A stretch of DNA of 64,000 bases from WHSW01 sp963781265 (lineage in GTDB: Bacteria; Actinomycetota; Thermoleophilia; Solirubrobacterales; 70-9): contig CAWAFH010000004.1 in assembly GCA_963781265.1 (NCBI GenBank), forward strand, positions 62,001-126,000. Direction: 5' to 3'. Positions within the stretch are counted from its first letter, which is position 1. Each line of letters begins with the position of its first letter. The notes under the pieces were generated by a model. It was not told the DNA's origin. It did no database searches and saw only the letters and a list, made by a program, of their open reading frames with translations. Of the stretch, positions 25,310-34,130 are shown piece after piece. A program made the position numbers and the translations under genes.

Positions 25310-25575
25310 ACCGCCAGGCACTCGGCGAGACGATGAGCTGCAAGGAATTCGTAGAACTGGTCACCGACTACCTCGAGGGGCGGATGGGCTCCGCGGAGGC
25401 GGAGCGCTTCGACGCCCACATGGAGGTTTGCCCTCCGTGCCGGTACTACCTCGACCAGATGCGGTCGACGCTCGACGCGCTCGGGCGGATCCCGGAGGAG
25501 TCGGTGTCCGACGCCGCGCGCGACGAGCTCCTGCACGCGTTCAGCGACTGGCACGCGCACCGCGCCGACGGCTGA
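25306..25575 (+). CDS. Anti-sigma factor with zinc-binding (ZAS/zf-HC2) domain
   Basis: 89 aa soluble protein with the ZAS motif HMEVCPPC (HxxxCxxC) and an upstream Cys (MSCKEF), the expected zinc ligands. No transmembrane segment is present, unlike many anti-sigma factors, so it probably acts in the cytoplasm and may sense thiol oxidation through the zinc cluster. The start overlaps the sigma gene by ATGA; an internal ATG at 25333 (MSCKEF) is possible. Partner assignment follows from coupling. Confidence 0.85.
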   Translation: MNRQALGETMSCKEFVELVTDYLEGRMGSAEAERFDAHMEVCPPCRYYLDQMRSTLDALGRIPEESVSDAARDELLHAFSDWHAHRADG

Positions 25576-25644
25576 GGCGCAACTCGGCGGCGAGCGGGCG
25601 ACGCGGCCCTCCCCGAGCCGCGCCGCCGCATTCGCCTCGCGCGG

Positions 25645-26820
25645 CTACTTCAGCTTCAGTGAGCTGAAGACGCCCGCGTGGTCCGAGTCGTAGATCCCGT
25701 TCGCCGGGCTCGTCCCGGTCGCCGAGGAGTTGACCAACTTCACCTTCTTGCCCATGTTGGTCATCACGTGGTCGACCTTGTGGTCGAACGTGTTCGTGGG
25801 CGCGAACAGGTCGTTGATGCAGCAGGTCACCGGATCGGTGAGCGACCGCTCCGCGAACCCGCCCGCGACCAGGGCGTCGTAGGCCTGCTCGTCGCCCGGC
25901 TGCACCGGGGGGTTGTTCGAGTTGAAGTCCCCGAGGATGATCGTCTTCGGGCTCGCGGCCGGGCCGGCGAGCAGCTCGCCTGCCTGCAGCGCCCTGATGC
26001 TCGGGTGCTGGGTCTCGTCGTCGAACGCCTCGAAATGGGTGTTGACGAAGTGGAACTTGCGCTGCACCTTGTCCTTGCCCTCGCCGGACGTCGCGGTCGC
26101 GTCGACCGAGACCCAACCGCGGGTCACCGGCACGTCGATGCCCGAGATGTTCGGCGTGTAGAGGTTGGTGTAGTGACCCGACTCCGGGTTCTTCACCTTC
26201 ACCGCGCCGCCCTTGCGGACGAGGATCGCGTCGCGCATCGTCAGGCGCCCCTCGATCTCGCCGCCCAGCAGGCCGGTGCTCTGATCGTTGTCGTAGTCCG
26301 TCGGCGCCTCGAAGTCGAACTCGCTACCGACGACGGCGAGCTTGTAGCCCTTGTACTTCTTGTCCGTGCCCTTGTTCAGCTGCTTCAGCAGCAGTTGGAG
26401 GAAGTCGTACTTGCTCGTGGTCGCCGTGTACTGGCCGGTGTCGGGGCCCTGCGTGTACGGCTTCGTCGGGTCCTGGGTCCCGGTCCGCCACCAGGCGCCC
26501 TCCTGGAGCCCGACCAGGTCCGGCTTCTTCGACTTGATCTCCGCCGCGAGGCCCTTGGCCCGCCTCGGGAAGTCGGTGCGGTCGACCTCGCGCAGGATGG
26601 CGCCGTTGGCCGCCGTGAACTCGTTGAACGTATCGGCGTTCAGCGCCGGTCCGAGGTCGGCGCCCAGGAACAGGTTGCGGGTCATGACCTTGACCTGAAC
26701 GCCCTTGGCCTTCTGCTTCGCCTCGGCGCCGGGGACGGCGGCGAGGCCCGTGATCGCGACGGCGGCCGTCAGCGCGGCGACGGCGAACGCGCGCCGGCGC
26801 GGTCGATTTCTCTCTCTCAA
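25645..26820 (-). CDS. Exported endonuclease/exonuclease/phosphatase (EEP) family protein
   Basis: 391 aa with a basic N-terminus and signal peptide (about 1-34, ending AEA). The mature part has the DNase I/sphingomyelinase-like EEP pattern: MTRNLFLGADL, LVGLQEGAWW (metal-binding Glu), PKTIILGDFNSNN (Asp and Asn) and a terminal SDHAGV (Asp-His pair). Substrate may be DNA, phospholipid or a phosphoester; it cannot be read from sequence. Divergent from obg across 108 bp. Probably a secreted nutrient-acquisition enzyme. Confidence 0.85.
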   Translation of the reverse strand: MRERNRPRRRAFAVAALTAAVAITGLAAVPGAEAKQKAKGVQVKVMTRNLFLGADLGPALNADTFNEFTAANGAILREVDRTDFPRRAKGLAAEIKSKKPDLVGLQEGAWWRTGTQDPTKPYTQGPDTGQYTATTSKYDFLQLLLKQLNKGTDKKYKGYKLAVVGSEFDFEAPTDYDNDQSTGLLGGEIEGRLTMRDAILVRKGGAVKVKNPESGHYTNLYTPNISGIDVPVTRGWVSVDATATSGEGKDKVQRKFHFVNTHFEAFDDETQHPSIRALQAGELLAGPAASPKTIILGDFNSNNPPVQPGDEQAYDALVAGGFAERSLTDPVTCCINDLFAPTNTFDHKVDHVMTNMGKKVKLVNSSATGTSPANGIYDSDHAGVFSSLKLK

Positions 26821-26928
26821 AACGATGCTCCTTCTCGTGGTGCGGCGCCCATCCCGGGGCCTCCGATTCGCGGCGAGCCTGGTCGGGCCCGCTCTCTAGC
26901 TCACTTCAACACCTCTACGGTTCAAACG

Positions 26929-28236
26929 ATGCTGCACGATCGCGCCAAGATCCACGTCGAGGCCGGAACCGGTGGTAACGGCGCGGTCTCGTTTCGCCGC
27001 GAGGCGCACGTCCCCCGCGGCGGTCCCGATGGCGGCGACGGCGGGCGGGGCGGCGACGTCGTCCTCGTCTGCGACCCGTCGCGCCGCGACCTGGCGGCGC
27101 AGCGGTTCACGCCTCACCAGCGCGCCGGCCGCGGCGGCCACGGGGAGGGCGGCCAGCGCCATGGCAAGCGCGGCGCCGACGCCGTCGTGGCGGTGCCGCC
27201 GGGCACCCAGATCGACGGCCTGGAGGGCCGCCGCTATGACCTGGTCGAGCCTGGCCAGCGCGCCGTGGTCGCCGTCGGTGGCGCCGGCGGGCACGGCAAC
27301 AAGCGCTTCGCGAACTCGGTCCGCCAGACCCCCCGCTTCGCCGAGCGCGGGCTCGAGGGCGAGTCGGGCTGGATCGAGCTGCGGCTGAAGCTGCTCGCGG
27401 ACGCCGGCCTGGTGGGACTCCCCAACGCGGGCAAGTCGTCATTGCTCGCGCGGCTGACCCGGGCGGCGCCGAAGGTCGCCGACTACCCGTTCACGACGCT
27501 CGAGCCGATGCTCGGGACGATCGACGACGGCGAGCGCCAACTGGTGCTGGCCGACATCCCGGGCCTGATCGAGGGCGCTGCCGCCGGGGTCGGCCTCGGC
27601 CACGAGTTCCTCGCCCACGTGGAGCGCTGCCGGGTCCTCGTCCACCTGCTCGCGCTCGGCGGCGACCCGGAGGCGGGCGAGCCGTCGCCCGAGCAGGCAT
27701 ATGAGACCGTGCGCGCCGAGCTCACCGCGCACGGCGGCGGCCTCGACCGCCTCCCCGAGCTGATCGTCCTCTCCAAGCGCGACCTCGTCCCCGACGAGGA
27801 CGCCGAGCGCGAGGTCGAGGTATGGCGCGAGCGCCGCGGCGAGGCGGCGCTCGGGGTGCTCGCCGTCTCGTCGGCCACCGGGGCCGGGTTGAGGGAGCTG
27901 ACCCGGGCGATCTTCGCCGCCGTGCCGTCGCAGGCGGCGACCCCGGAGCTCGGCGGCGAACGGGCCGCCGGCGAGGCCGAGTTCGAGCTCGACCACATGG
28001 TCTACGCGCCGGCCGGAGACGGGGGCTTCGAGGTCGTCAGGGAGGGGGAGGCGTTCCGGGTGCTCGGTCGCGGGGTCGAGCTGCTCGTGGCGCGCCACGA
28101 CCTCTCGAACATCGAGGCGCTCGGCTACCTCGAGCAGCGGCTGCGCGAGATCGGCGTGATCGCGGCGCTCGAGCGGGCCGGCTTTCGGCCGGGCGGCGAC
28201 GTCCGCATCGGCGAGGAGGAGTTCGAGCTCGACTGA
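26929..28236 (+). CDS. obg: Obg/CgtA GTPase, ribosome assembly
   Basis: Essential GTPase that binds the 50S subunit and links ribosome assembly with stress signalling. 435 aa from ATG 26929. The glycine-rich Obg fold is at about 1-158 (GTGGNGAVSFRREA, GGDGGRGGDVVL). G1 is GLPNAGKSS, G3 DIPGL, G4 SKRD. A C-terminal OCT-type domain starts about 350 (LDHMVYAPAGDGGFEVV). A TACGGT box (26916-26921) is 7 nt before the ATG. The open frame upstream of 26929 runs antisense through the EEP gene and is not coding. Confidence 0.97.
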   Translation: MLHDRAKIHVEAGTGGNGAVSFRREAHVPRGGPDGGDGGRGGDVVLVCDPSRRDLAAQRFTPHQRAGRGGHGEGGQRHGKRGADAVVAVPPGTQIDGLEGRRYDLVEPGQRAVVAVGGAGGHGNKRFANSVRQTPRFAERGLEGESGWIELRLKLLADAGLVGLPNAGKSSLLARLTRAAPKVADYPFTTLEPMLGTIDDGERQLVLADIPGLIEGAAAGVGLGHEFLAHVERCRVLVHLLALGGDPEAGEPSPEQAYETVRAELTAHGGGLDRLPELIVLSKRDLVPDEDAEREVEVWRERRGEAALGVLAVSSATGAGLRELTRAIFAAVPSQAATPELGGERAAGEAEFELDHMVYAPAGDGGFEVVREGEAFRVLGRGVELLVARHDLSNIEALGYLEQRLREIGVIAALERAGFRPGGDVRIGEEEFELD

Positions 28237-28251
28237 GCGCCGCCTCGCCTT

Positions 28252-28989
28252 CTAGGCGGTTCGTCGCCGCAGCGTCCCCGCGGCGGCGAACAGGGCGAGC
28301 GCGGTCGCGCCGAGCGTGACGACGACGTCGACGACCCCGGCGCCGCCGAGGGAGCCGTCGACCGTGACCCTGTGGAGCGCGTCGAACGCGTACGACATCG
28401 GCAGCGCGTACGAGACGGCCTCGAGGACGGGCGCCATCTCGTCGCGCGGCGCGAACAGCCCGCAGAGCAGGAGCTGGGGGAAGATGAACGCGGGCATGAA
28501 CTGGACCACCTGGAACTCGGTCCGCGCGAACGCGCTGGCGAGCAGGCCCATCGCCATCCCGAGCAGCGCGTTGGCGATCGCGAGCAGGACGACGGCGATC
28601 GTCGAGCCCGCCGCGTCGACCCCCAGCACGGCGAACGCGACGATCGCGGTGACGGTCGCCTGCACGGCTGCGACGAGGGCGAACGCGATCCCGTACCCGA
28701 GCAGCAGGTCGAGCTTGGCCAGCGGCAGCGTCATCAGCCGCTCGAGCGTTCCGGTGGTGCGCTCGCGCAGCATCGTGATCGAGGTGATCAGGAACATCAT
28801 GATCAGCGGGAAAAGCCCGACCATCGGCCCGCCGAGCGACTCGAACGACCCGGGCGAGCCCTCGAGCACGCCCTTGAGCAGTGCGATCAGGGCCGCCGGA
28901 ACGACCAGGATCATCGCCACCGTCCTCGGGTCGCGGCGCAACTGGCGCAGCACGCGGAGCGCGGTCGCCAGGGTGATCCGGGGGCTCAT
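28252..28989 (-). CDS. ABC-2 type transporter permease
   Basis: 245 aa integral membrane protein with six predicted transmembrane segments. The ABC-2 layout is clear: RQLRRDPRTVAMILVVPA at the N-terminus, LRERTTGTLERLMTLPL loop, then the conserved FAPRDEMAPVLEAVSYALPMSYAFDAL. The ATG overlaps the ATPase stop by four bases, so the two form a DrrAB-like exporter. Substrate unknown; drug, lipid or polyketide export are typical. The pair interrupts the usual obg-proB adjacency and is transcribed in the opposite direction. Confidence 0.9.
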   Translation of the reverse strand: MSPRITLATALRVLRQLRRDPRTVAMILVVPAALIALLKGVLEGSPGSFESLGGPMVGLFPLIMMFLITSITMLRERTTGTLERLMTLPLAKLDLLLGYGIAFALVAAVQATVTAIVAFAVLGVDAAGSTIAVVLLAIANALLGMAMGLLASAFARTEFQVVQFMPAFIFPQLLLCGLFAPRDEMAPVLEAVSYALPMSYAFDALHRVTVDGSLGGAGVVDVVVTLGATALALFAAAGTLRRRTA

Positions 28990-29708
28990 CGTGTCGGCCC
29001 CTGCTCGATCAGCCTGAGGAACGCGCGCTCCATGTCCTCGGCACCGGTCCGCTCGAGCAACTCGTCGGGCGACGAGGCGGCGAGGATGTCACCCTCGCGC
29101 ATCAGCAGCAGGTGCTGGCAGTGCATCGCCTCGTCCATCACGTGACTGGAGACGAGCAGCGTCGTGCCGTTGGCGGCGAGCCGCCCGAACTCCTGCCAGA
29201 GCTCGGCGCGCAGGACGGGATCGAGGCCGACGGTCGGCTCGTCGAGGACGAGCACGTCCGGCTCGCCGAGCAGCGCCGAGCCCAGCGAGACGCGAGCCTG
29301 CTGGCCGCCCGAGAGGTTGATCACCTGGCGCCCGGCGTACTCGGCGAGCCCGACCGTCTCGATCACCGAGTCGATCCGGGCCGCCGGGGCGTCGACGATC
29401 CGGGCGAAGTACTGGAGGTTCTCGCGCACGGTCAGGTCGGCGTAGACCGAGGGCGCCTGGGTGACGTAGCCCACGCGCGAGCGCAGGGAGGGGGAGCCCG
29501 CCGGCTCGCCGAGCACGGTCACGCGCCCGGACTCGACGATCTGGACGCCGACGATCGCGCGGATCAGCGTGGTCTTCCCGGTCCCGCTCGGACCCAGCAG
29601 GCCGGTGATCGCGCCGGCGGAAATCTCGAGCGAGACGCCGGGGAGGACGAGCTTGCCGCCGCGGCGCACCGTCAGCTCGTCGACCACGATCGCGGAGGCG
29701 TCGCTCAC
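28986..29708 (-). CDS. ABC transporter ATP-binding protein (ABC-2 exporter)
   Basis: About 240 aa from GTG 29708. Walker A is GLLGPSGTGKTTL, signature NLSGGQQARVSLGSALLG, Walker B VLVLDEPTVGLDP, and the switch His is in LVSSHVMDEA. The longer upstream frame overlaps proB antisense and is rejected. Coupled with the permease, it probably exports a small hydrophobic compound. Only 58 bp separate it from proB in the divergent direction. Confidence 0.92.
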   Translation of the reverse strand: MSDASAIVVDELTVRRGGKLVLPGVSLEISAGAITGLLGPSGTGKTTLIRAIVGVQIVESGRVTVLGEPAGSPSLRSRVGYVTQAPSVYADLTVRENLQYFARIVDAPAARIDSVIETVGLAEYAGRQVINLSGGQQARVSLGSALLGEPDVLVLDEPTVGLDPVLRAELWQEFGRLAANGTTLLVSSHVMDEAMHCQHLLLMREGDILAASSPDELLERTGAEDMERAFLRLIEQGPTR

Positions 29709-29766
29709 GGTGCTGGACGCTATCGCCCGCAAGGGTCGTCGCCGGGTTCCTAGACTGGGCCGCCGA

Positions 29767-30855
29767 ATGACGGTGGTGGTCAAGCTCGGGTCGTCGATCG
29801 TCGCCGACGAAAACGGCGAGGTGCGCGGCGCCGTGCTCGACAGCGTCTGCGCCCAGGTGGCCGAGCTCCACCACGCGGGCGAGGACGTCGCGATGGTCAC
29901 CTCGGGGGCGATCGCCTTCGGCTGGCGGCTGATGGAGCTGGCGCAGCGCCCGCGCACGGTGGACGAGCTGCAGGCCGCATCGGCGGTCGGGCAGGGGAGC
30001 GTCTTTCGCGCCTACGAGTCGCGGCTCGCCGAGCGCGGCGTGCACGCGGCCCAGGTCCTGCTGACGTCCCACGACCTCTCGGTCCGCATGCACTACCTGA
30101 ACGCGCGCCAGGCGCTGCGCAAGCTGCTCGAGTGGCGCGCCGTTCCCGTCGTCAACGAGAACGACACCACGGCGACCGACGAGATCACCTTCGGCGACAA
30201 CGACTTCCTCTCCGCGCAGCTCGCGTTGCTGCTGGGCGCCCGGCTGCTCGTCCTGCTGACCGACACCGACGGCCTCTACACCGCCGACCCCGCCCGCGAG
30301 GCAGAGGCGCGCCGCGTGCCGGCGGTGGACGAGTTCGCCGAGCTCGACCGCTACGAGATCGGCGACCGCACCTCGCTGTACGGCTCCGGCGGCATGCGCA
30401 GCAAGGTCGCCGCCGCCGGGATGGCGAGCGCCGCCGGGATCCCGGCCGCGATCTGCGACGGCACCGCTACGGGCTCGCTGCTGGCCGCCGCCCGCGGCGA
30501 CGACGTCGGCACCCGGTTCGCGCCGCATCCGGAGCGCACGCCGTCGTTCAAGCTCTGGCTGCGCCACGCGAAGCCCGCCCGCGGCCGGGTGGTCGTCGAC
30601 GCCGGCGCCGCGCGGATGCTCCGCGAGGGCGGCTCCAGCCTGCTGCCGGTCGGGATCGTCGCGGTCGAGGGCGAGTTCGCGGCGGGCGACGCCGTCGAGG
30701 TCGTCTGCGACGGTGCGCTGGTCGGCAAGGGGATCGTCAACTACGCTGCGGCGGAGCTGGTGAGGATCATGGGGTTGAAGTCGGCGGAGGTGGCGGAGCT
30801 GCTTCCCAACGCGTCCGAAGAGGCCGTGCATCGCGACCGGTTCGTGCTGGCGTGA
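29767..30855 (+). CDS. proB: Glutamate 5-kinase
   Basis: First step of proline biosynthesis, phosphorylating glutamate. 362 aa from ATG 29767. The amino-acid kinase domain starts TVVVKLGSSIVADENG and includes VPVVNENDTTATDEITFGDND, DTDGLYTADP and GSGGMRSKVAAA; a C-terminal PUA domain is at about 270-362 (GRVVVDAGAARMLREGGSSLL). TAGACT at 29751-29756 precedes the ATG by 10 nt. The GTGA overlap with the protease gene at 30852 suggests co-transcription, with proA downstream. Confidence 0.96.
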   Translation: MTVVVKLGSSIVADENGEVRGAVLDSVCAQVAELHHAGEDVAMVTSGAIAFGWRLMELAQRPRTVDELQAASAVGQGSVFRAYESRLAERGVHAAQVLLTSHDLSVRMHYLNARQALRKLLEWRAVPVVNENDTTATDEITFGDNDFLSAQLALLLGARLLVLLTDTDGLYTADPAREAEARRVPAVDEFAELDRYEIGDRTSLYGSGGMRSKVAAAGMASAAGIPAAICDGTATGSLLAAARGDDVGTRFAPHPERTPSFKLWLRHAKPARGRVVVDAGAARMLREGGSSLLPVGIVAVEGEFAAGDAVEVVCDGALVGKGIVNYAAAELVRIMGLKSAEVAELLPNASEEAVHRDRFVLA

Positions 30856-31751
30856 GCCCCCGGTCGCGGCCCGCGGGAGCCGCCGCACTCGCGCTCGCGC
30901 TGATGGGGATGGCCGGAGCCGGTCCGGCCTTCGCCGGCGCCGAGGTCGTCGAGCGCGCCGCCGGCCCGCACCGGGCCAGCTGGTGGACGGCGCAGCGCAT
31001 CGCGAGGGCTCGCCCGCTGACCGTGACCCGCGGCGGCGGTGGTCCGACGCTGAAGCGCGCCGCGGTGCCGCCGCCGTTCGAGAGCTTCGAGGTGCCCGAC
31101 CCGAGCGCCCCGCCGCTTCCCGCGCACGGGAAGGTGTTCGGGGTCCTGCCGGGGTTCGGCAAGTTCGAGTGCTCGGCGACCGTGGTCTCGACCCGGGGCC
31201 GGAACGTGGTCATGACCGCCGGCCACTGCGTCTACGACCCGCACTCGCGAGTCGCGGCGAGGCGGCTCACGTTCATCCCCGCCTACACGTCCGGCGCGCG
31301 GCCGTTCGGCCGCTGGAGCGCGGTCGAGACCCGTAGCACCCGCGAGTGGATCCGCCGCGAGAACTTCGACTTCGACTACGCGACGCTGACGATGCGCCCG
31401 CTCGGCGGTCGGCGGATCGAGGACGTGGTCGGTGGGCGGCCGCTCGCGGTCGAGACGCCGCGCGCGCAGACCTACAACGCCTACGGCTACCCGGTCAACT
31501 TCGCCAACGCGAACCGCCTCTGGACCTGTCGCGGCGGCTACGCGGGCGACGACCCGCGGCCGATCCCGGGCGGGCCGGCTCCGGTCGGGATGGGGTGCAA
31601 CATGAAGGCGGGCGCAAGCGGGGGCGGCTGGGTCGACGAGCTCGGCCGGCTGGTCTCGGTCACCAGCTTCGGCTACCGCAAGCGCCAGGGGTTCCTCTAC
31701 GGGCCGTACCTGACCTCCAAGGCCGCCCGTCTGGTGGCCCGCTCGGACTGA
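30852..31751 (+). CDS. Exported trypsin-like serine protease
   Basis: 299 aa from GTG 30852, overlapping the proB stop. Signal peptide at about 1-28 (ending AFAGA). The chymotrypsin-fold triad is visible: His in MTAGHCVYD, Asp in FDFDYATL, Ser in AGASGGGW. A propeptide-like stretch lies between signal and protease domain. Closest to actinobacterial V8-like/glutamyl-endopeptidase-type proteases; specificity unknown. Its position inside the proBA operon is unusual and may reflect chance insertion. Confidence 0.88.
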   Translation: MSPRSRPAGAAALALALMGMAGAGPAFAGAEVVERAAGPHRASWWTAQRIARARPLTVTRGGGGPTLKRAAVPPPFESFEVPDPSAPPLPAHGKVFGVLPGFGKFECSATVVSTRGRNVVMTAGHCVYDPHSRVAARRLTFIPAYTSGARPFGRWSAVETRSTREWIRRENFDFDYATLTMRPLGGRRIEDVVGGRPLAVETPRAQTYNAYGYPVNFANANRLWTCRGGYAGDDPRPIPGGPAPVGMGCNMKAGASGGGWVDELGRLVSVTSFGYRKRQGFLYGPYLTSKAARLVARSD

Positions 31752-31788
31752 GCGAAACACGGTCGGCGGCGGCGTTACCCTTTCCAGG

Positions 31789-33051
31789 ATGGCGATCGCG
31801 ACGAGGACCGTGACGGATGCGTGCGAGAGCGCGAAGCGCTCGGCGCGCGCGCTCGCGACCGCTTCGACCGCGACCAAGAACCGCGCCCTGGAGCGGCTCG
31901 CCCAGCTGCTCGGCGAGCGCACCGACGAGATCCTGAGCGCGAACGCGCTCGACCTCGCCGACGAGCGCGCCGCGGGGCTCTCCGACGCGCTTCGCGACCG
32001 CCTCTCGCTCAGCCACGAGCGCGTCGAGGCGATGGCCGAGGGCGTGCGCGAGATCGTCGCGCTCCCCGACCCGGTTGGGGAGGAGCTGGAGCGGCGCACG
32101 ATCCAGGACGGGCTCGACCTGCGCAAGCTCCGCGTCCCGCTCGGGGTCGTCGCGGTGATCTACGAGGCGCGCCCGAACGTGACCGTCGACTGCGCCGCGC
32201 TCTGCCTCAAGAGCGGCAACGCGATCGTCCTGCGCGGCTCGAGCTACGCGGAGCGCTCGAACGCGGCGCTCGCCGGGTTGGTCCGCGAGGCGGTGCTCGA
32301 CGCGGGCCTGCCGGAGGGCGCGGTCGAGCTGCTCGCCGGGGACCGCTCCGAGCTCGAGCAGCTCGCCACGGCGGAGGGGCTCGTCGAGCTGGTCATCCCG
32401 CGCGGCGGCGAGGGGCTCAAGGAGGCGCTGAAGGCGGTTGCGACGGTGCCGGTGATGTACGCGGCCGGGGGCAACTGCCACGTCTACGTGCACGCCGCCG
32501 CCGACCTCGAGATGGCGCGGCGGATCGCGATCAACGCGAAGGTCGACCGCCCCGGGGTCTGCAACGCGGCCGAGACGTTGCTCGTCGACGCGGCGGTCGC
32601 CGGGGAGTTCCTGCCCGGCGTCCTCTCCGACCTCGACGCCGCCGGGGTCGAGCTGGTCGGCGATCAGCGCGTGCGCGCGGCGTCCGGAGCGGTGCGCGTT
32701 GGCGAGGCGACCGAGGCGGATTGGGACACGGAGTACCACGGGATGAAGATGACCGTCGGGGTCGTCGACTCGCTCGCCGATGCGATCGAGCACGTCAACC
32801 GCCACGGGACCGGGCACACGGAGGCGATCGTCACGGCCGACGACGCGGCCGCCACCGAGTTCTCCGATGGCGTCGATGCCGCGGTCGTGTTCGTCAACGC
32901 CTCGACCCGCTACACCGACGGCTACGTGTTCGGGATGGGCGCCGAGATCGGCAACTCGACCCAGAAGCTGCACGCGCGCGGGCCGATCGGGCTGCGCGAG
33001 CTCACCACGACCAAGTACGTCGTCCACGGCAGCGGCCAGGTCCGGGGGTAG
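31789..33051 (+). CDS. proA: Glutamate-5-semialdehyde dehydrogenase (gamma-glutamyl phosphate reductase)
   Basis: Second step of proline synthesis, NADPH-dependent reduction of glutamyl phosphate. 420 aa, typical length. Aldehyde-dehydrogenase fold with PLGVVAVIYEARPNVTVD, GNAIVLRGSSYAERSN and the catalytic-Cys region KVDRPGVCNAAETLLVD. TACCCT (31776-31781) is 7 nt before ATG 31789, so expression may be leaderless in addition to read-through from proB. The nadD gene follows immediately. Confidence 0.96.
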   Translation: MAIATRTVTDACESAKRSARALATASTATKNRALERLAQLLGERTDEILSANALDLADERAAGLSDALRDRLSLSHERVEAMAEGVREIVALPDPVGEELERRTIQDGLDLRKLRVPLGVVAVIYEARPNVTVDCAALCLKSGNAIVLRGSSYAERSNAALAGLVREAVLDAGLPEGAVELLAGDRSELEQLATAEGLVELVIPRGGEGLKEALKAVATVPVMYAAGGNCHVYVHAAADLEMARRIAINAKVDRPGVCNAAETLLVDAAVAGEFLPGVLSDLDAAGVELVGDQRVRAASGAVRVGEATEADWDTEYHGMKMTVGVVDSLADAIEHVNRHGTGHTEAIVTADDAAATEFSDGVDAAVVFVNASTRYTDGYVFGMGAEIGNSTQKLHARGPIGLRELTTTKYVVHGSGQVRG

Positions 33052-33056
33052 GGACC

Positions 33057-33674
33057 GTCTCGGGCCGCGCCTACGGCGTCCTCGGCGGCGCCTTCAACCC
33101 GCCTCACATCGGCCACCTCGTGCTCGCCCACGAGGCGGCGTTCCAGCTCGGCCTCGACGAGGTCCTGCTGATCCCGACCGGCGAGGCGCCGCACAAGCGG
33201 ATCGAGCCCGAGCCGGGCCCGCGGGTGCGGCTCGAGCTGGTCGAGCGGGCGGTGGCCGGCGACGAGCTGCTCAGCGCGAGCGAGCTCGAGGTCGGCAGCG
33301 ACGGCCCGTCCTACAGCTTTCGTACGCTGGAGTGGTTGAGTGAGCAGCGGCCCGGCGACGAGATCCACTTCCTGATGGGAGCCGACGTCGCAGCGCAACT
33401 GGAGGGCTGGAAGCGTCCCGAGCGGGTGCTCGAGCTGGCGCGGCTCGGGATCGCCGGCCGTCCGGGCACGGCGCTCGACGAAGCCGAGGCGGCGCTCGAG
33501 CGGCTCGGCGGCGCCGACCGCGCCGAGGTCGTCCGGATGCCCGAGCTCGAGGTCTCCTCGACCCGGATCAGACGGCGGATCTCGGCGGGACGCCCGGTGC
33601 GGTACCTGGTCCCGGATCCGGTGCTCGAACTGATCGCCGAGCGCGGCCTGTACCGCGAGCGGGTGACGGCGTGA
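33057..33674 (+). CDS. nadD: Nicotinate-nucleotide adenylyltransferase, start codon unclear
   Basis: Converts nicotinate mononucleotide to the dinucleotide in NAD synthesis. About 205 aa. YGVLGGAFNPPHIGHL is the nucleotidyltransferase motif (HxGH), and SSTRIRRRISAGRPVRYLVP is the C-terminal SxTxxR signature. No ATG, GTG, TTG or CTG exists in frame between the proA stop and the motif; upstream the frame continues antisense-like inside proA. The best guess is a start at GTC 33057 (VSGRAYG), either a rare start codon or a sequence difference from GTG. Coupled to rsfS by a GTGA overlap. Confidence 0.85.
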   Translation, partial: VSGRAYGVLGGAFNPPHIGHLVLAHEAAFQLGLDEVLLIPTGEAPHKRIEPEPGPRVRLELVERAVAGDELLSASELEVGSDGPSYSFRTLEWLSEQRPGDEIHFLMGADVAAQLEGWKRPERVLELARLGIAGRPGTALDEAEAALERLGGADRAEVVRMPELEVSSTRIRRRISAGRPVRYLVPDPVLELIAERGLYRERVTA

Positions 33675-34081
33675 GCGCCGGCGCCGAGGGCGCGCAGGCC
33701 CCCGAGGTGCGGGCGCCGGCCGACGCCGCCGAGCTGACGCGGCTGATCGCCGGGATCGTCGACGACAAGAAGGGCGAGGAGATCGTGGCGCTCGCGGTCG
33801 CCGACCTCGTCTCCTACGCCGACTACCTGCTGATCGCGACGGCGCGCAACGAGCGCCACGCCAAGGCGATCGTCGACGAGGTGCAGCTGCGCCTGAAGCG
33901 GGAGCACGGCCTGCTCCCCGCGCGGGTCGAGGGCGAGGCCGAGGCCGAGTGGGTGTTGCTCGACTATCTCGACTGCGTTCTGCACGTCCAGACTCCGGAG
34001 ATGCGCGACCGCTACAGGCTCGAACGGCTCTGGGGCGAGGCGGGACGGCTCGAGCTCGAGCTGGAGGGCGCCGCGGACTGA
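33671..34081 (+). CDS. rsfS: Ribosomal silencing factor RsfS
   Basis: Binds L14 and blocks joining of ribosomal subunits in slow growth. 136 aa from GTG 33671, overlapping the nadD stop. Core motifs are EEIVALAVADLVSYADYLLIATARNERHAKAI and, near the end, WVLLDYLDCVLHVQTPEMRDRYRLERLWGEA, the family signature. The nadD-rsfS pairing is conserved widely and supports the nadD call. Confidence 0.95.
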   Translation: MSAGAEGAQAPEVRAPADAAELTRLIAGIVDDKKGEEIVALAVADLVSYADYLLIATARNERHAKAIVDEVQLRLKREHGLLPARVEGEAEAEWVLLDYLDCVLHVQTPEMRDRYRLERLWGEAGRLELELEGAAD

Positions 34082-34130
34082 CCGCGCCGCGGGCGGCTCT
34101 CCGTCCGACGCCGCGCCTAGCTTCTCGGCC

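Noticed and set aside
25678..26928. Upstream extension of the Obg frame to 25678
   Set aside because: It runs antisense across the exported EEP gene and reads as low-complexity sequence; Obg's conserved N-terminus begins at 26929.
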